The notes under the pieces were generated by a model. The model was not told the origin of the DNA and searched no databases. It saw only the letters and a list, made by a program, of their open reading frames with translations. The translations under genes were made by a program, and so were the position numbers. Positions 1-10,177 of a stretch of DNA of 64,000 nucleotides are shown in pieces. Source of the stretch: Pyrenophora tritici-repentis. Taxonomy: Eukaryota > Ascomycota > Dothideomycetes > Pleosporales > Pleosporaceae. Where the stretch lies: the NCBI RefSeq assembly GCF_003171515.1, contig NC_089397.1, positions 744,001 to 808,000 on the forward strand. Direction: 5' to 3'. Position 1 is the stretch's first letter, and every line of letters begins with the position of its first letter.

Positions 1-2115
1 AGGTCCTGTGTTTGTACGGTTGCGTAGGTATGCGTCTGCTTCGACAGCTTCATCCCAAAACTCAATTGGTAAACCAGCGTCTTTCAACATTGCTCTCATA
101 TCAGCTTCAGCAGTTTGGATGTTTCGCTCGGCTGGTCCATTCTGGTGTGAGGAAGCAATTGTTGTAGGCTGAATTTCCACGCCTTGTGTAACTCTCCATT
201 CCTCAGCTTGCTGTAGAAGTTCTGGTGCATTGTCGGTTCCAGCAGCTTTGACTTTCTCGCCAGTTTGATGTTCTACAAAGGTCTTCCAGATTCGGAGTTC
301 CCGTTGTGCGTCTCCCTTTTTCTTCAGCGGGATAACCCAGTTTTTCCGCGTGTAGCTATCAATAATTTGGAGGAACCACCTGTTTCCTCGTAGAGATGTT
401 GGAAAGGGTCCAGCAATGTCAAACTGTACTAAGGCTAGCTTCGTGGCCTTGTGCTCTCTTAGCTGCTTAGGGATGCTGTTCTTCATCTTTGTCAGGGAAC
501 ACACTTCGCAGATTTCAATCTTCTCTGGAACTTGAATCTTCTTCTGGAGAGTTGTAACTTCGTGGAGTTTGGCAATCTTTGTAGGTCCTAGGTGTGCGAA
601 ACGTCTGTGATACAGCAGGTATCTCTCCTTTTCATCAACCTTAAGCTCGCTCTTAACTGGTGTATGGGGTTCCGTGCCTAGGAATGCTGTCTCGTGGTAT
701 CCATCGGCAATGTGTGACACTACGTAGAGGCCGTCGTCCATAGTTGCTTTAATAATGATCTCCTTTCCTAGTTTGAAGCATAGTACGTGTGAATTGAAAC
801 GACCCTTCAGGCCTGCTGCGCAAATTCTTCTCCCTGATAACAAATTGACTCCAAGGTTAGGTACAAGCAGTACTTCTGACAACCATGTCGACGATCCGTC
901 TTTACACACCACTTGAGCTTCTCCTTTCCAGTCTGCATATAATTCTCCCCCTCCAACCCGAACTAGTCTTCGCTTGATCTTGATCATTCGTCTAAACAAT
1001 GAGGGTTGGTCAGACATGTGGGAGGAGGCGCCAGTGTCGGCAGCCCAAGTAGATGGAGAGGCCTTACCGACAATGTCTTTTGAGAGACGGCATGTCTCAA
1101 TTTCCTCGGGTTCAGAGTCTGAGGTCTCGGATAATTCATCTGACTCTGAATTGACTTCTTCGGCTCCATATGCTTTGCCAGTCTTTTTGTGAGAATTCCT
1201 TTGCTTGAGTGTCTTAATAGGCGGCTTAGATGATTTCTTAGCGTCGTATTCCTTAAGGAGCTTTCGAGCTCTCTCACGTCTTGGACAGTCTCGTACGCCA
1301 TGGGCTCCGTCACAAAGGAAGCATTGGACCATAAACTTAGTACCAGATTCGGAGTCAGACGATAGTGGTGAGCTCTTGTGATTTCGGCGCTTGTAAGGCG
1401 GAACATACTTCTCCGTCTTCCGGAATGCTGGGAGAGCTTTTTCGTCGGCGTCTTGCTGGTCTCGAACCTCCTTCTCTTCCAGAAACTTAAGTTTCTGTTC
1501 AACCGTAAGGTTAAGTTGGGCGTTTAAGGTGTCAATCGTAGTCTTAAATTCTTTCGGGAGTGATCTAATAAGAACGAGTAGTAGTGCAGAGTCCTTGTAA
1601 GCTCCGTTGGTGTCAGCGTCTGCTGCTACGAGTTTGCGTCGGTATTCCTTTAGCTTTTCCCATGATCCAACAATTGTGTTCCCAGGATTGAATGTGAACG
1701 TTTGAATTCTGGTCATGTAAATGTTGGCGGTTGTGGCGTCAGTTTGGGTGTACTTCTTTTGTAGGTAGGCCCAGAACTGGAAGGCAGTGTCGTATTCGTC
1801 AATAAGGGCTTGGTCATCTTCAGTAAGCGACCGAAACAAGAGATCGATTGCAGTGGCTTCATCTTCTAGGTACTTGTCTCTTTTTTCAATGTTGACGCGG
1901 ATCTTAGTATGCTTGTCTGCTTCAGCAATTTCCAACTCTTCCATAGCCTCCGTTAGTTCACCGGCTATTGCTATTTGGCAGTGCTGTACCAGGTTTTTCT
2001 CGCAGACATAGAAGACTTTCTTCCCCTTAAGCTTGACCTTGTTTCGGCGGAACCAAGTATCGTGGTTTTCAGCTGTAAGTTGGGGAATCTTCCATTCTTC
2101 CTTCTCTACAGCCAT
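1..2115 (-). CDS. Copia Gag-protease-integrase polyprotein (partial, 3' end off window)
   Basis: Starting at the ATG at 2113-2115 the frame is open for 705 codons to base 1. Residues 1-260 resemble a Copia Gag (UBN2-type helical region). A zinc knuckle follows: C265, C268, H272, C277, with one residue fewer than usual between the second Cys and the His. The aspartic protease motif is DTGA at 360-363, preceded by Trp-Ala-Ala. A GAG-pre-integrase His/Cys block lies near 535-556. The integrase core shows D566, D628 and E663, the last in an N-G-P-A-E-R context. The order protease-integrase before RT is diagnostic of Copia. Translation presumably yields one Gag-Pol polyprotein, as no frameshift or stop was found in the visible part. 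Confidence 0.9.
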   Translation of the reverse strand, partial: MAVEKEEWKIPQLTAENHDTWFRRNKVKLKGKKVFYVCEKNLVQHCQIAIAGELTEAMEELEIAEADKHTKIRVNIEKRDKYLEDEATAIDLLFRSLTEDDQALIDEYDTAFQFWAYLQKKYTQTDATTANIYMTRIQTFTFNPGNTIVGSWEKLKEYRRKLVAADADTNGAYKDSALLLVLIRSLPKEFKTTIDTLNAQLNLTVEQKLKFLEEKEVRDQQDADEKALPAFRKTEKYVPPYKRRNHKSSPLSSDSESGTKFMVQCFLCDGAHGVRDCPRRERARKLLKEYDAKKSSKPPIKTLKQRNSHKKTGKAYGAEEVNSESDELSETSDSEPEEIETCRLSKDIVGKASPSTWAADTGASSHMSDQPSLFRRMIKIKRRLVRVGGGELYADWKGEAQVVCKDGSSTWLSEVLLVPNLGVNLLSGRRICAAGLKGRFNSHVLCFKLGKEIIIKATMDDGLYVVSHIADGYHETAFLGTEPHTPVKSELKVDEKERYLLYHRRFAHLGPTKIAKLHEVTTLQKKIQVPEKIEICEVCSLTKMKNSIPKQLREHKATKLALVQFDIAGPFPTSLRGNRWFLQIIDSYTRKNWVIPLKKKGDAQRELRIWKTFVEHQTGEKVKAAGTDNAPELLQQAEEWRVTQGVEIQPTTIASSHQNGPAERNIQTAEADMRAMLKDAGLPIEFWDEAVEADAYLRNRTNTGP

Positions 2116-2319
2116 CTTGTGTGTTTTGAGTTGGTGAGACTATTATGCGAGCAAGGTACGTGGTATGATGCTAAGAGTGTAGGTGATGCGGGCGATGCGG
2201 GCGATCCGGGTGATATTCTGCGGGCGGTGCAGTCGTTATCGGTTCTCGGGTGTAGAGACGGTGTATTTAAGTGTGATTGCGTGTTAACCGCGTTGTACAC
2301 GACTTCTTTTCTTTTCTGC

Positions 2320-2410
2320 TTCCTTCTTGAATCTAAGTCCTTCGTGACTTGGGTGGATGTTTTGATTCCTTCTTGAATCTGAGTCCTTCGTGACTCGGGT
2401 AGGTGTTTGA
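2320..2410 (-). repeat. Two-unit tandem repeat in the Copia leader
   Basis: Units at 2320-2365 and 2366-2410 are adjacent and differ at only a few positions. Each contains the string cttcttgaatct and a following agtccttcgtgac. A shorter 9-bp repeat (gatgcgggc, two exact copies and one variant) sits nearby at about 2184-2210. Both lie between the primer site and the gag start, so they could affect leader length or packaging. That role is only inferred. Confidence 0.75.
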
Positions 2411-2434
2411 AAACAATAACGTTGGGTTAGGCAA

Positions 2435-2448
2435 CCGGGCTCATAACC
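2435..2448 (-). other. Primer-binding site matching half of initiator tRNA-Met
   Basis: On the plus strand the bases ccgggctcataacc match the anticodon arm of an initiator tRNA-Met (CAU anticodon within GGGCTCATAACC). The minus strand, which is the element's sense strand, is therefore complementary to it and starts exactly at the LTR edge. Copia of Drosophila is known to prime from a tRNA-iMet 5' half cut in the anticodon loop, and this placement fits that mechanism. Confidence 0.75.
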
Positions 2449-2683
2449 TGTTAGAACAAGGTCTCCTCTGGTGGTATGACTACCATAGGCGACCGAGTAG
2501 AGGTACGAAAGGTAACCCTGTATTGGATTGAACTTCACTAAGAGCTATTGTTCTATCTACTTGTTGTTATGATGATCTTAGGACGTACATGACAGATCAT
2601 CATTCCGCGTCGGTCCTTCTGCTCGGGCTTACTCCACGAACCTCACCTCGCCGACCTGGACTGAACCTAACATATTCTTAACA
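2449..2683 (-). repeat. 5' LTR of the Copia element (235 bp)
   Basis: The LTR is bounded by the short inverted repeat TGTTA...TAACA. On the sense strand it begins TGTTAAGAATATG and ends TTCTAACA. Its inner edge is fixed by the abutting primer site and its outer edge by the matching inverted terminus. It is expected to carry the element's promoter and poly(A) signals. The partner LTR is outside the window, so divergence cannot be measured. Confidence 0.8.
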
Positions 2684-2688
2684 GAATT

Positions 2689-4701
2689 GGAATAATCGCA
2701 TTTAAAGCAGAGGAGCAGCGCCATTAATGCTCGCGGATTGCTTTTAGGTCAAAAGAAGGGAGATCAGGATGCAGGAGTGGAAGAAGCGAAAGACAGAGTT
2801 TTTGTAGTAGATCTGAGATACCCTTGGCGACACGGGTCTGAGCAGGGCTGATTTTAATCCTAGGAAAGGGAGAAACATAATACTGGAAAGGGGTTATTTT
2901 ATAACAGTCGAAGAGCACCATTTAGGCTCCTGATCAGGATTTTTTCAAAAAAAGAGGGAAGCTACGAATCAAAAATTTGAAGAGTTAGAAGCCCGAATGT
3001 TTTATACCACTCTCTAGATGCGCCAGAAAACATGCTCCGACTGCGTGTCTTTTTATGTGCCAAGAACGAGAGGAACACATCCAATGTTCGATAGTTGTTT
3101 TAAAGCAAGGGGAAACGTCACCACCATGATCGTATACGGTTCCATCTTGAAATACAGGTAACTATAGAAAGTCTGCATTGATAAAGATGAGAGAAGTAGA
3201 AGGGGGAGTGTCGGATCGTGAGTATCGGTAGGGACGTCGGATGCTCAACACTTCAGCCCAACTTGCGCTGAACTTAGGTATACCTTCGTAGCACCTATGT
3301 TCGTAGAATCAATCAGAACAATCACCAAAACAGAATGCATTCCTAGTTATCGTTATTTCCCTTTACGCACTTAGTGCAAAGCCAACCAACAGGGAGTTTA
3401 TATATCCCAACAGCCGCGCTAAGACCACGTTTGGAAATTCTCCCCAGCCTAGTTGCGGAAACATACGTACTCGGAGAGCTCGTTTAGGATATTGCTTGCA
3501 GTAGGAGAAGAGCCATAACATACATGGAACGGTCTTTTATTTAAAAGTGCCGGTGTACAATCTTTTTTAATCCCATCCATCCACACACCCATAGGCTAGG
3601 TATGGTCCTTCTTTTTAGAAATACCGGAGAAGCAAAGAAAAAAGAACATGGAAGGTGATAGGTGAAGGTTCAGCAGCAGAGAGACAACGAAGAACCATTA
3701 CAATGTCACATTCGGGATTTTTTGCCAGGCAAAGAGAGGAGCAGGACATAGTTCAATGTCCACATCGATTTACAGAGAGCCAGTCAACTAGACCAGAAGG
3801 CCCAGCTAGCGAGCTTTTATTTCTAGGAAGAGAGCGGAAAACACATACCAACATCGACAATCTATTTTAGATGTTTAGGAATTATAAGAAGAGTCGCTCC
3901 TCTGCGACGGTAAGCTTTTGTACCATTCTTCGGAATTATTTTCATGTGTGTTTTGAGAATGCAGAACACAGCATACATCCGGATCTTAGTGTCGTTTTGG
4001 AAGGAAACCATGTAGGTACCGACGGGCTGCTTTTGTGGAATAAAGTATTGTAGAAGAATATCAGACACTGAATATCGCTTAATCCCTCAGTATTTCTGAC
4101 GCGTAGTACGCCGGACAGCTCCATGCTTCCATGAAATATTGTTTTCGAAAGATCTTGCAGGTCATTTGTTTCAAACTAGTTTTTGGAGGGGTGCAACATT
4201 CCAGGGACACGACTATGTTTTGAGATATCAGGAAAGAGGGAAACAAAACGTCAATCCCATCATGTATCTATTTTATTGAGGACGAAAGAGGCAGAAAGAA
4301 AAAGACATGCAAACTGAGTCAGTAGATTTTTGAAAATTGGAAAACTTTTGTTTTTTGCAATGAAGATGGAGGAAAGAAAGAGAGGCAGAGACGGGGGATT
4401 TATATATGCAGCCCACAATGTGTGCACGTGATGAGCCTCTACTTTCCTTACTGTGAAATGCGTAGAATCGTCGGAGTTATGCAAAGGAAACATGAGTATG
4501 AAGAGCTTGTTTTGGTCCATCTCATCCGTCAGCTCTTCATTCAAAGTATCCTAACATTACCTTCGCAATTCCTCATGCTGCTTATGCCCGCTCATCATAC
4601 ACAATAACTTCGGTCATTTCTTCGTGTATCCAAACTCCCATCAAATCGCCCCGCATTATACATATTACTCGTCCTGCGGCCTCTCTTAGTCTCATACCAG
4701 T
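2689..4701. other. About 2 kb intergenic, no gene recognised
   Basis: Only short open frames without recognisable motifs are present, on both strands. The longest (about 94 codons near 4260-4544) has no family signature and no convincing splice partners. The stretch is moderately AT-rich and may include old transposon debris, but no inverted or long direct repeats were seen. Confidence 0.5.
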
Positions 4702-5281
4702 TCAACTTATCTTCCCCCGCATACCCGCAGGCAGCAACGCATCCGCTTTCCTTGCAGCCTCGACCTCTTCTGCTGTAGGATCCCTCGGCACATCAACAAT
4801 GACGCTCGGATCTTTCGACCGCGAAGCCAACATAGCAGCACGTCGCTACAACCATATCGTCAGCTGTTGTTCGAAACCCAGAATCCCACAACCACCACAC
4901 TCTCTCTCCCCTTCTATTTCTCCGCAACACCTTGCCACCACTCAAATGAAAAGGATGACATACCTCCCTAGCCTCCCTTCCCGCATTTCCCCCTCCCCCA
5001 AGAAACTCTGCATCAATATCTCCCTCATCAGGCCCACGCATCGATCCCCTTACACCACCCAAACCTTCCTCCGTCGTCCGCCTTCTCAGCTCCTCAGGCG
5101 TAATCGCGCCGCCATCCAATTCCACGGGCGCATCGTTGATAGCCGGCGTACTCGTATCGATGAGAGGTGTCTGTGTGGTCACAGCGGGCGAAGTCTTGTG
5201 CGCAAACGATGTACCGCTACGGGAGACGGGGGATATAGGGTCGGTGGTTGGTTCTGGGGAGATGGGGGGCGTTGACGGCAT
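4702..5281 (-). CDS. Hypothetical protein, 153 aa, two exons
   Basis: Exon 1 is 4964-5281 (ATG at 5279-5281) and exon 2 is 4702-4845 (TGA at 4702-4704). The 118-bp intron starts GTATGT, has a CTGAC branch-like site and ends TTGTAG, in phase 0. Without splicing the frame runs into intron sequence. The protein begins with a Pro/Ser/Thr-rich, probably disordered stretch (1-60). A more structured part follows, with an ITPEELRRRT segment, a Gly-rich loop and a charged helix across the splice junction (EARERRAAM). It ends in a short Lys/Arg tail. The frame is open upstream to 5464, but that part is poor in protein-like signal and is probably 5' UTR. No family was recognised, so no function is assigned. 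Confidence 0.65.
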
Positions 5282-6041
5282 GGTGAACTTTTTGAGACGA
5301 TGGACCTCGGAATGGGTTGGAAGGGAAAAGGTGAGTTTAGTATAAGAAGTAGAAGAGAAGAGAAGTGAGGTGAGGTGAGGGCCTTGGCTCAGCCTTATGC
5401 AGCAGCAAGCGAGTCCGAAGGAGAGCGATAAAAGAGAGGGATTACGTGAGAAGAGATAAAACAAGAGAAATAGTCGGTTACAAGTTCGTGGCGAGGGCCG
5501 AGGTTGCGCAAGCTAAAAATGCGCGCCGTTCGACAGTGAAAAGCCTGGGCGCGTAGACACAAGTCGTGATTGCGGTGACGTTATAAACAGATTCCAGAAT
5601 CCAGTGTCCAGAGGTTGAAGTGGGGCAGAGATGCGCGGCAAGGGGACAAAGCAAGCTACTTGCCTTGTCGTTTCTATATTGGGATACAGAGATGACGCCG
5701 AGGCAAGGAACTACTCGAAGAAAGAGGTTACAAAGCTGGACACAGAAGAAAGATCAAGTGCGGCTGGTCATGCAAGAGGATCATGTGGAAGGAACATAAC
5801 GCAAGGGCTGAGCTGAGTTGATTGATGCTATCATCGCGGGGCACAGAATTTTGCTGCGCCTCCTCCAATCCGCTTGTACTTCCCCTTTGAAGATTGATCA
5901 GCTGAATGTGCTCTAGCGAGAACTATCTTACTTTTGGCCCCCAGGCGAACACCAACCCAAAATCGAGTAAATTAACCTAACTACTCGTGTGCTCATTACC
6001 AGATCATTCATCAAGCAATATACAAACATCTTTGCGTTCAT
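5282..6041. other. Intergenic 760 bp, no gene recognised
   Basis: Short frames only. It separates two minus-strand genes: the 3' end of the transcription factor gene is at 6042 and the 5' end of the 153-aa gene at 5281. It should hold the 153-aa gene's promoter and the transcription factor's terminator. Confidence 0.5.
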
Positions 6042-8835
6042 CTAGTTGGACTGCTTCGGCGATATAAACCCAATGGCATAGCCCTCACCAGAACTCGTCT
6101 TCGGATCAGCCTTGTTGCTGTCAGCGATCAGAATAAAGCTTGGATGTGTGATGGTAGGTACTTACGCCCATGTAGACATCATGCCCAAACATACTTGTCC
6201 GACCTCCATTGGCGGCCTGTTGAACAGGTGCATGTCCCGGTTGCAGCCCATTTTGATCCGTCTGCATTGGCATACTACCAATGTCCATTGGAAAGAAGTT
6301 GCTCGTCGCTTCCATGCCTGGGCCTTGGATGTACGAGTCCCATGCATCCTGTCTAGCATTAGTATAGGAATAACGAGTCAAATGTTAGTTCAACATACCC
6401 AGTTGATGTTGTCTGTTGGCGGAAGATCCAAATTCTGGAAGAAATTGGCTCCAAACAAATTTGAGAACGGGCTCGGCGTGTTCTCCGGTCCTACAGGTCC
6501 ATTTGTCGGCTGATTGTACTGTGGCGTCAATCCTGTTGATGACTGAGGTGCCGGGTCGTTCAACAAATTCGCCATTCCGGCTGGGTATCGCTGATCGAAC
6601 ATATTCGCATTTGGTGTCATACCACCTGTGCTCAATAACCCCAGTGTCATTGCTGCCGAGTGTTCTGGTGCGACACTAGCATCTTCCATTGGCACCATCG
6701 TTGGGTAAGCTGAAGAAGCTGCTTGGAACCCGTTCGGTGCCTGCTTTGTTGATCGATGCTTCTTCAGTTGTTCCAACATAACGCTGAGAGTCATGTGGGC
6801 TTTGTATGCTTCCATTGAATGATCCTTGAGACCATCCCAGATCCCTACCGCTATCTCTATAGCTTCAAACATCTCATCACGCCGATCTGAACTCCACATA
6901 AGCGCGTCTGCTGGCGGTGGAGAGCGATTTGAAGAGTCCCTAGTGGTGTGCCAGAGGTCGGACGATATTATCATTGCGGCGAGCAGGAAGTCGACCGTAG
7001 TGAGCGAAGAGATGAACCATTTGACATTCCGTAGTCGGCCACCAGCCTGACATTCCCGGTGCAGGGTCGCTTGGTGTTTGAGAAGCATCATTGAAGCTTC
7101 AATGACAGCTTTCCTAGAATAGGCAAAGCGTGATTGCACTCTTGCATAAGCTAGGTACTTTCGGTGAAGTACGCATATGATCTTTAAGAAGAGCAGATCT
7201 AGCGTAAAGCGTTGCATGATTAGCGTTGACGGATCGCGTGCCGACTCATCCATCCCTCGCATCTTGAGATGTGGCGAGATGTTATCGTGCAGCTCCCATG
7301 CCTCTGCATCGAGCTTCATCACTTCCTCGTAAGAGGAGCAGGTCAGGGTATCGGTGCACTCAATAGCCTCTCCCAGCTTATAGATCAGTCTCGTCCGGTT
7401 GATCAAGAACAAAGCGGGGGTGGCCTCTGTCTCGGGTCTCGAGGGCGGCAGAACCTTCATATCTTCACGAAGCTCGTCATCGTAGATATTGCGTGGAATC
7501 TCGGTATTAGTATCTCGTGGTCGAACGATCGGGGGTAGCCCTGCCTGAGCTGAGAATAGAAGATCGATTGAACGCACTGCTGCCCACACACGTCTCCGCA
7601 TCTCCCCCTGGAATACAGACATGTCTGTATATGGTCCGGGATCTCGGTGCAACCCCATTCGCATCGCTAACCGTACTATGATGCCTGTGCTTATCAAGAT
7701 ACCCACCTCTGCGTCTCTGCTGCGTGCATATTCGGCGTGAATATGCAGGATCAACGTCTCCATCATGCCTGTAACGGGCTGTGTAATGTCTGCCATTATC
7801 AAACATTGGGCTGTCAAATCTCCATATTCTCTTGACATCTCCCAGGACTTGTTGTGGTATTCGGGAGGCTCGTCACCGGCTCGAGTGTATGACTGCAATG
7901 CAATGCACATCATTGCAAAGACGGTCCCGAGCCAGACAATGGGTGTCTCATCTGGTTGTAACCAATGCCTGTCATACTCTTTCTGGAAAGAGGGACCATG
8001 AATGATGTGAATACCGGGGTCATACGTGTTGAAGAAGCGCGAGACGAGAAGGTCGGCTGTGGGTTTTGGAGGGAACTGTGATAGGATTTCAGCCTTCGAG
8101 GTAGGCTTCTGTCCGCCCATAAGGAATGCTGTTCCTGGTGGACGATCCTCGACACGGCTCGCCTTGTATCGCTTGAGCTGCTCTTCGTATTGCTTCTTGT
8201 GCTCTGCAAAGTAATTCTTAACTTCTGAAAGTTCTCCCAAAATGGCGTACCAGTGAGCTTCTGATGCAAATACAGTGTGGTTGTTGTGCACCTTCATCAC
8301 CCCGATGGATTTTGTGACATGTTCCATCTCGCTTTCTTCACCTACGTCTTCCTCGGGTATTGAGTCGGGTGCGCTGATGCTCATGTCAAAGTGCTGGTCC
8401 GAACTTGCACCGTTGAGACTGTTTGCAATAGCCGCTTGAGCAGCAGCAGGGCCAGCACTCTGAGCTCCATTGGTCATCAAAGAGAGAACAAGTCCTTCGA
8501 GGCGGTCAATGCGGTTTTGCATGTCATCGGGCGATGTGGAGGAGCCGGAGCTGGCTGTACTCTTCTTGCGATTGCCCGGAGTAGCATACGTACATGATGC
8601 CGTATCTCCGCGCTTTGTGCAATTGTCGCAAGGATGGCCTCGATTGCATTTCAGTCTGCAAATGTCAGCATCTTATGGTCGTCTCGTCGTTGTCCGAATT
8701 GTATGCTTACTTTCGATGCCTACAGGCTCCACATGATAGAGGAACGCGATTCCGCTTGCGCACAACTCGGAACTGCGGGTCTGGCGGTGATTGCCCTGCG
8801 CTAGAAGAGGTCGTCGACGGCGGTGTTGGCGGCAT
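6042..8835 (-). CDS. Zn2Cys6 fungal transcription factor, four exons, 877 aa
   Basis: Exons are 8711-8835, 6399-8655, 6166-6348 and 6042-6110. The introns are 50-55 bp with GTAAGC, GTATGT and GTAAGT donors, and the joined length is an exact multiple of three. Intron 1 interrupts the zinc cluster. After splicing the six cysteines are C35, C38, C45, C51, C54 and C63 (CX2CX6CX5CX2CX8C), the GAL4-type binuclear DNA-binding domain. A short helix that could be a dimerising coil follows (about residues 80-95). The middle contains the large helical fungal transcription factor domain, including the segment RLAMRMGLHRD. The Gln/Asn/Pro/Met-rich C-terminus resembles an activation region and ends in a short block, GYAIGFISPKQSN. 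It is a nuclear sequence-specific regulator. Its target genes cannot be read from the sequence, and no neighbour shows an obvious link. Confidence 0.9.
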
Positions 8836-10177
8836 GGCTATGTTTGCGTGCTCGTACGGTAATATCGAAAACGGAAAGAACGGAGTTAAGCGCTAAGTCC
8901 GTCCACGCTCAATGATGGAATCTCACGCGTCGTTGGTCGCCTGAAACGCGGAGCTGGGGCTGGTGGTAGTCCAGAACCGTCTGATGGAGAATGAGCAGGT
9001 TCCTAGCGTGCGCAAATGCAGGGAGGAAGAGTGTTCAACGTCGCAGGGCGTGCGATTGTGCGATGGCGGCCTGGCGCGGTCTTAAATCTTTCGGAGCTGA
9101 CGCTATCTCCAGGCACCAGGCGTTGTGTGTGGTTCCCAGGTCTGGAATTGATATCGCTCTGCTGTCCTGATGTTGTCTTGTATGCGATTCCCCTGTATTC
9201 TTACCCCCAGTGGCCTGTGTAAACACAGCACGTTTTCTATTTTTCGCGAGTAAGTCGATCTTTCGAAGAGCCCGTACGTATGCTCAAATGTTGCAAGGTA
9301 TTCGTCCGATGTTTCGTGGGCGGGTGAACGGGTGTCAACACGGCGCTTCAGCTTGGTGAGGGGAAGACGAAGCTCACGAGAGCTGCGCTTAGGGTGTGAT
9401 GGAGTAAAATTCTACGTCTACTGTTCTTTGTTAGCAGACTCATGACTGCTAGGAGTTGCGCTACTTCATACCTTCTTACGCTGGCTTGCACGCACCGCGA
9501 AATGTCTCCCAGAAAGCGCCCGCCTTACGACAGCAACACGCGACTACTTGGGACGTCAAAATTATACCATAGAGCTTATGCGCTAGGCCAGGCGACTACG
9601 AGCCCAAAGGTTTGAGCAGCTAGGACAGGTTGTTGTGATGTCGCAGGTCAAAGGCTGGTACTGGCATTGGGAGAATTAGGCGGCCTTTAACTCCGACCAC
9701 CTTCAGCCATCATCGCCAAGCGGCGCTGCAAGTCGCCCTCTGTCGTCACCTCATTTTCCAGTACAATCCGCATGACAGCTTCATGCATGCAGCACCTCTG
9801 ACTCACTCTCAATATAGTATTCTCACATTATTTCCCTCCAAATGCGCCCGGCGGCTTCCTCCGCCAAACTTTGTAGTAGTCGTGCCCCCTGCGTGAAGCG
9901 GGGTTGAGGTGGCCAAGTGGCGCCATACTTCCTCCACTCCACAATCCGCCACGAGAAGTGCCTGTCAACTATACATCATGGGTGTATATAACCCAAGAGC
10001 ACACATACTTCAGAAATTGGTTCGCACCAGAAGTCGCAAAATACTACATCAATTTGACAGGTAAATTTATACGAAATCCTAAAAATATTTGCAAATATCA
10101 AACCATTACACAATCTATAGTGCGAGCTACCATGTGGTACCCGCACCTCAATCCCCACGTTTGGTGCCATTACTTGC
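8836..10177. other. Intergenic 1.3 kb, presumed promoter of the transcription factor gene
   Basis: No convincing coding frame was seen. The region lies upstream of the Zn2Cys6 gene and downstream of the AlkB-like gene, both on the minus strand. A long upstream region is common for fungal regulators. Individual control sites could not be identified. Confidence 0.5.

Larger units (their letters stand above)
1..2683 (-). mobile_element. Ty1/Copia LTR retrotransposon, 5' part, cut by window edge
   Basis: The element reads right to left: a 235-bp LTR (2449-2683), a tRNA-half primer site directly after it (2435-2448), a leader of about 320 bp with tandem repeats, then one long frame carrying Gag, zinc knuckle, protease and integrase in Copia order. 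Reverse transcriptase, RNase H and the second LTR lie beyond the left edge. The frame has no stop in 705 codons, so the copy may be young or active. The bases GAATT at 2684-2688 could be the target duplication, but the other end is not in view. Confidence 0.9.

Noticed and set aside
5282..5464. N-terminal extension of the 153-aa protein up to 5464
   Set aside because: The extra part is purine/pyrimidine-biased and hydrophobic without a clean signal peptide, and the start at 5281 precedes the first protein-like sequence.
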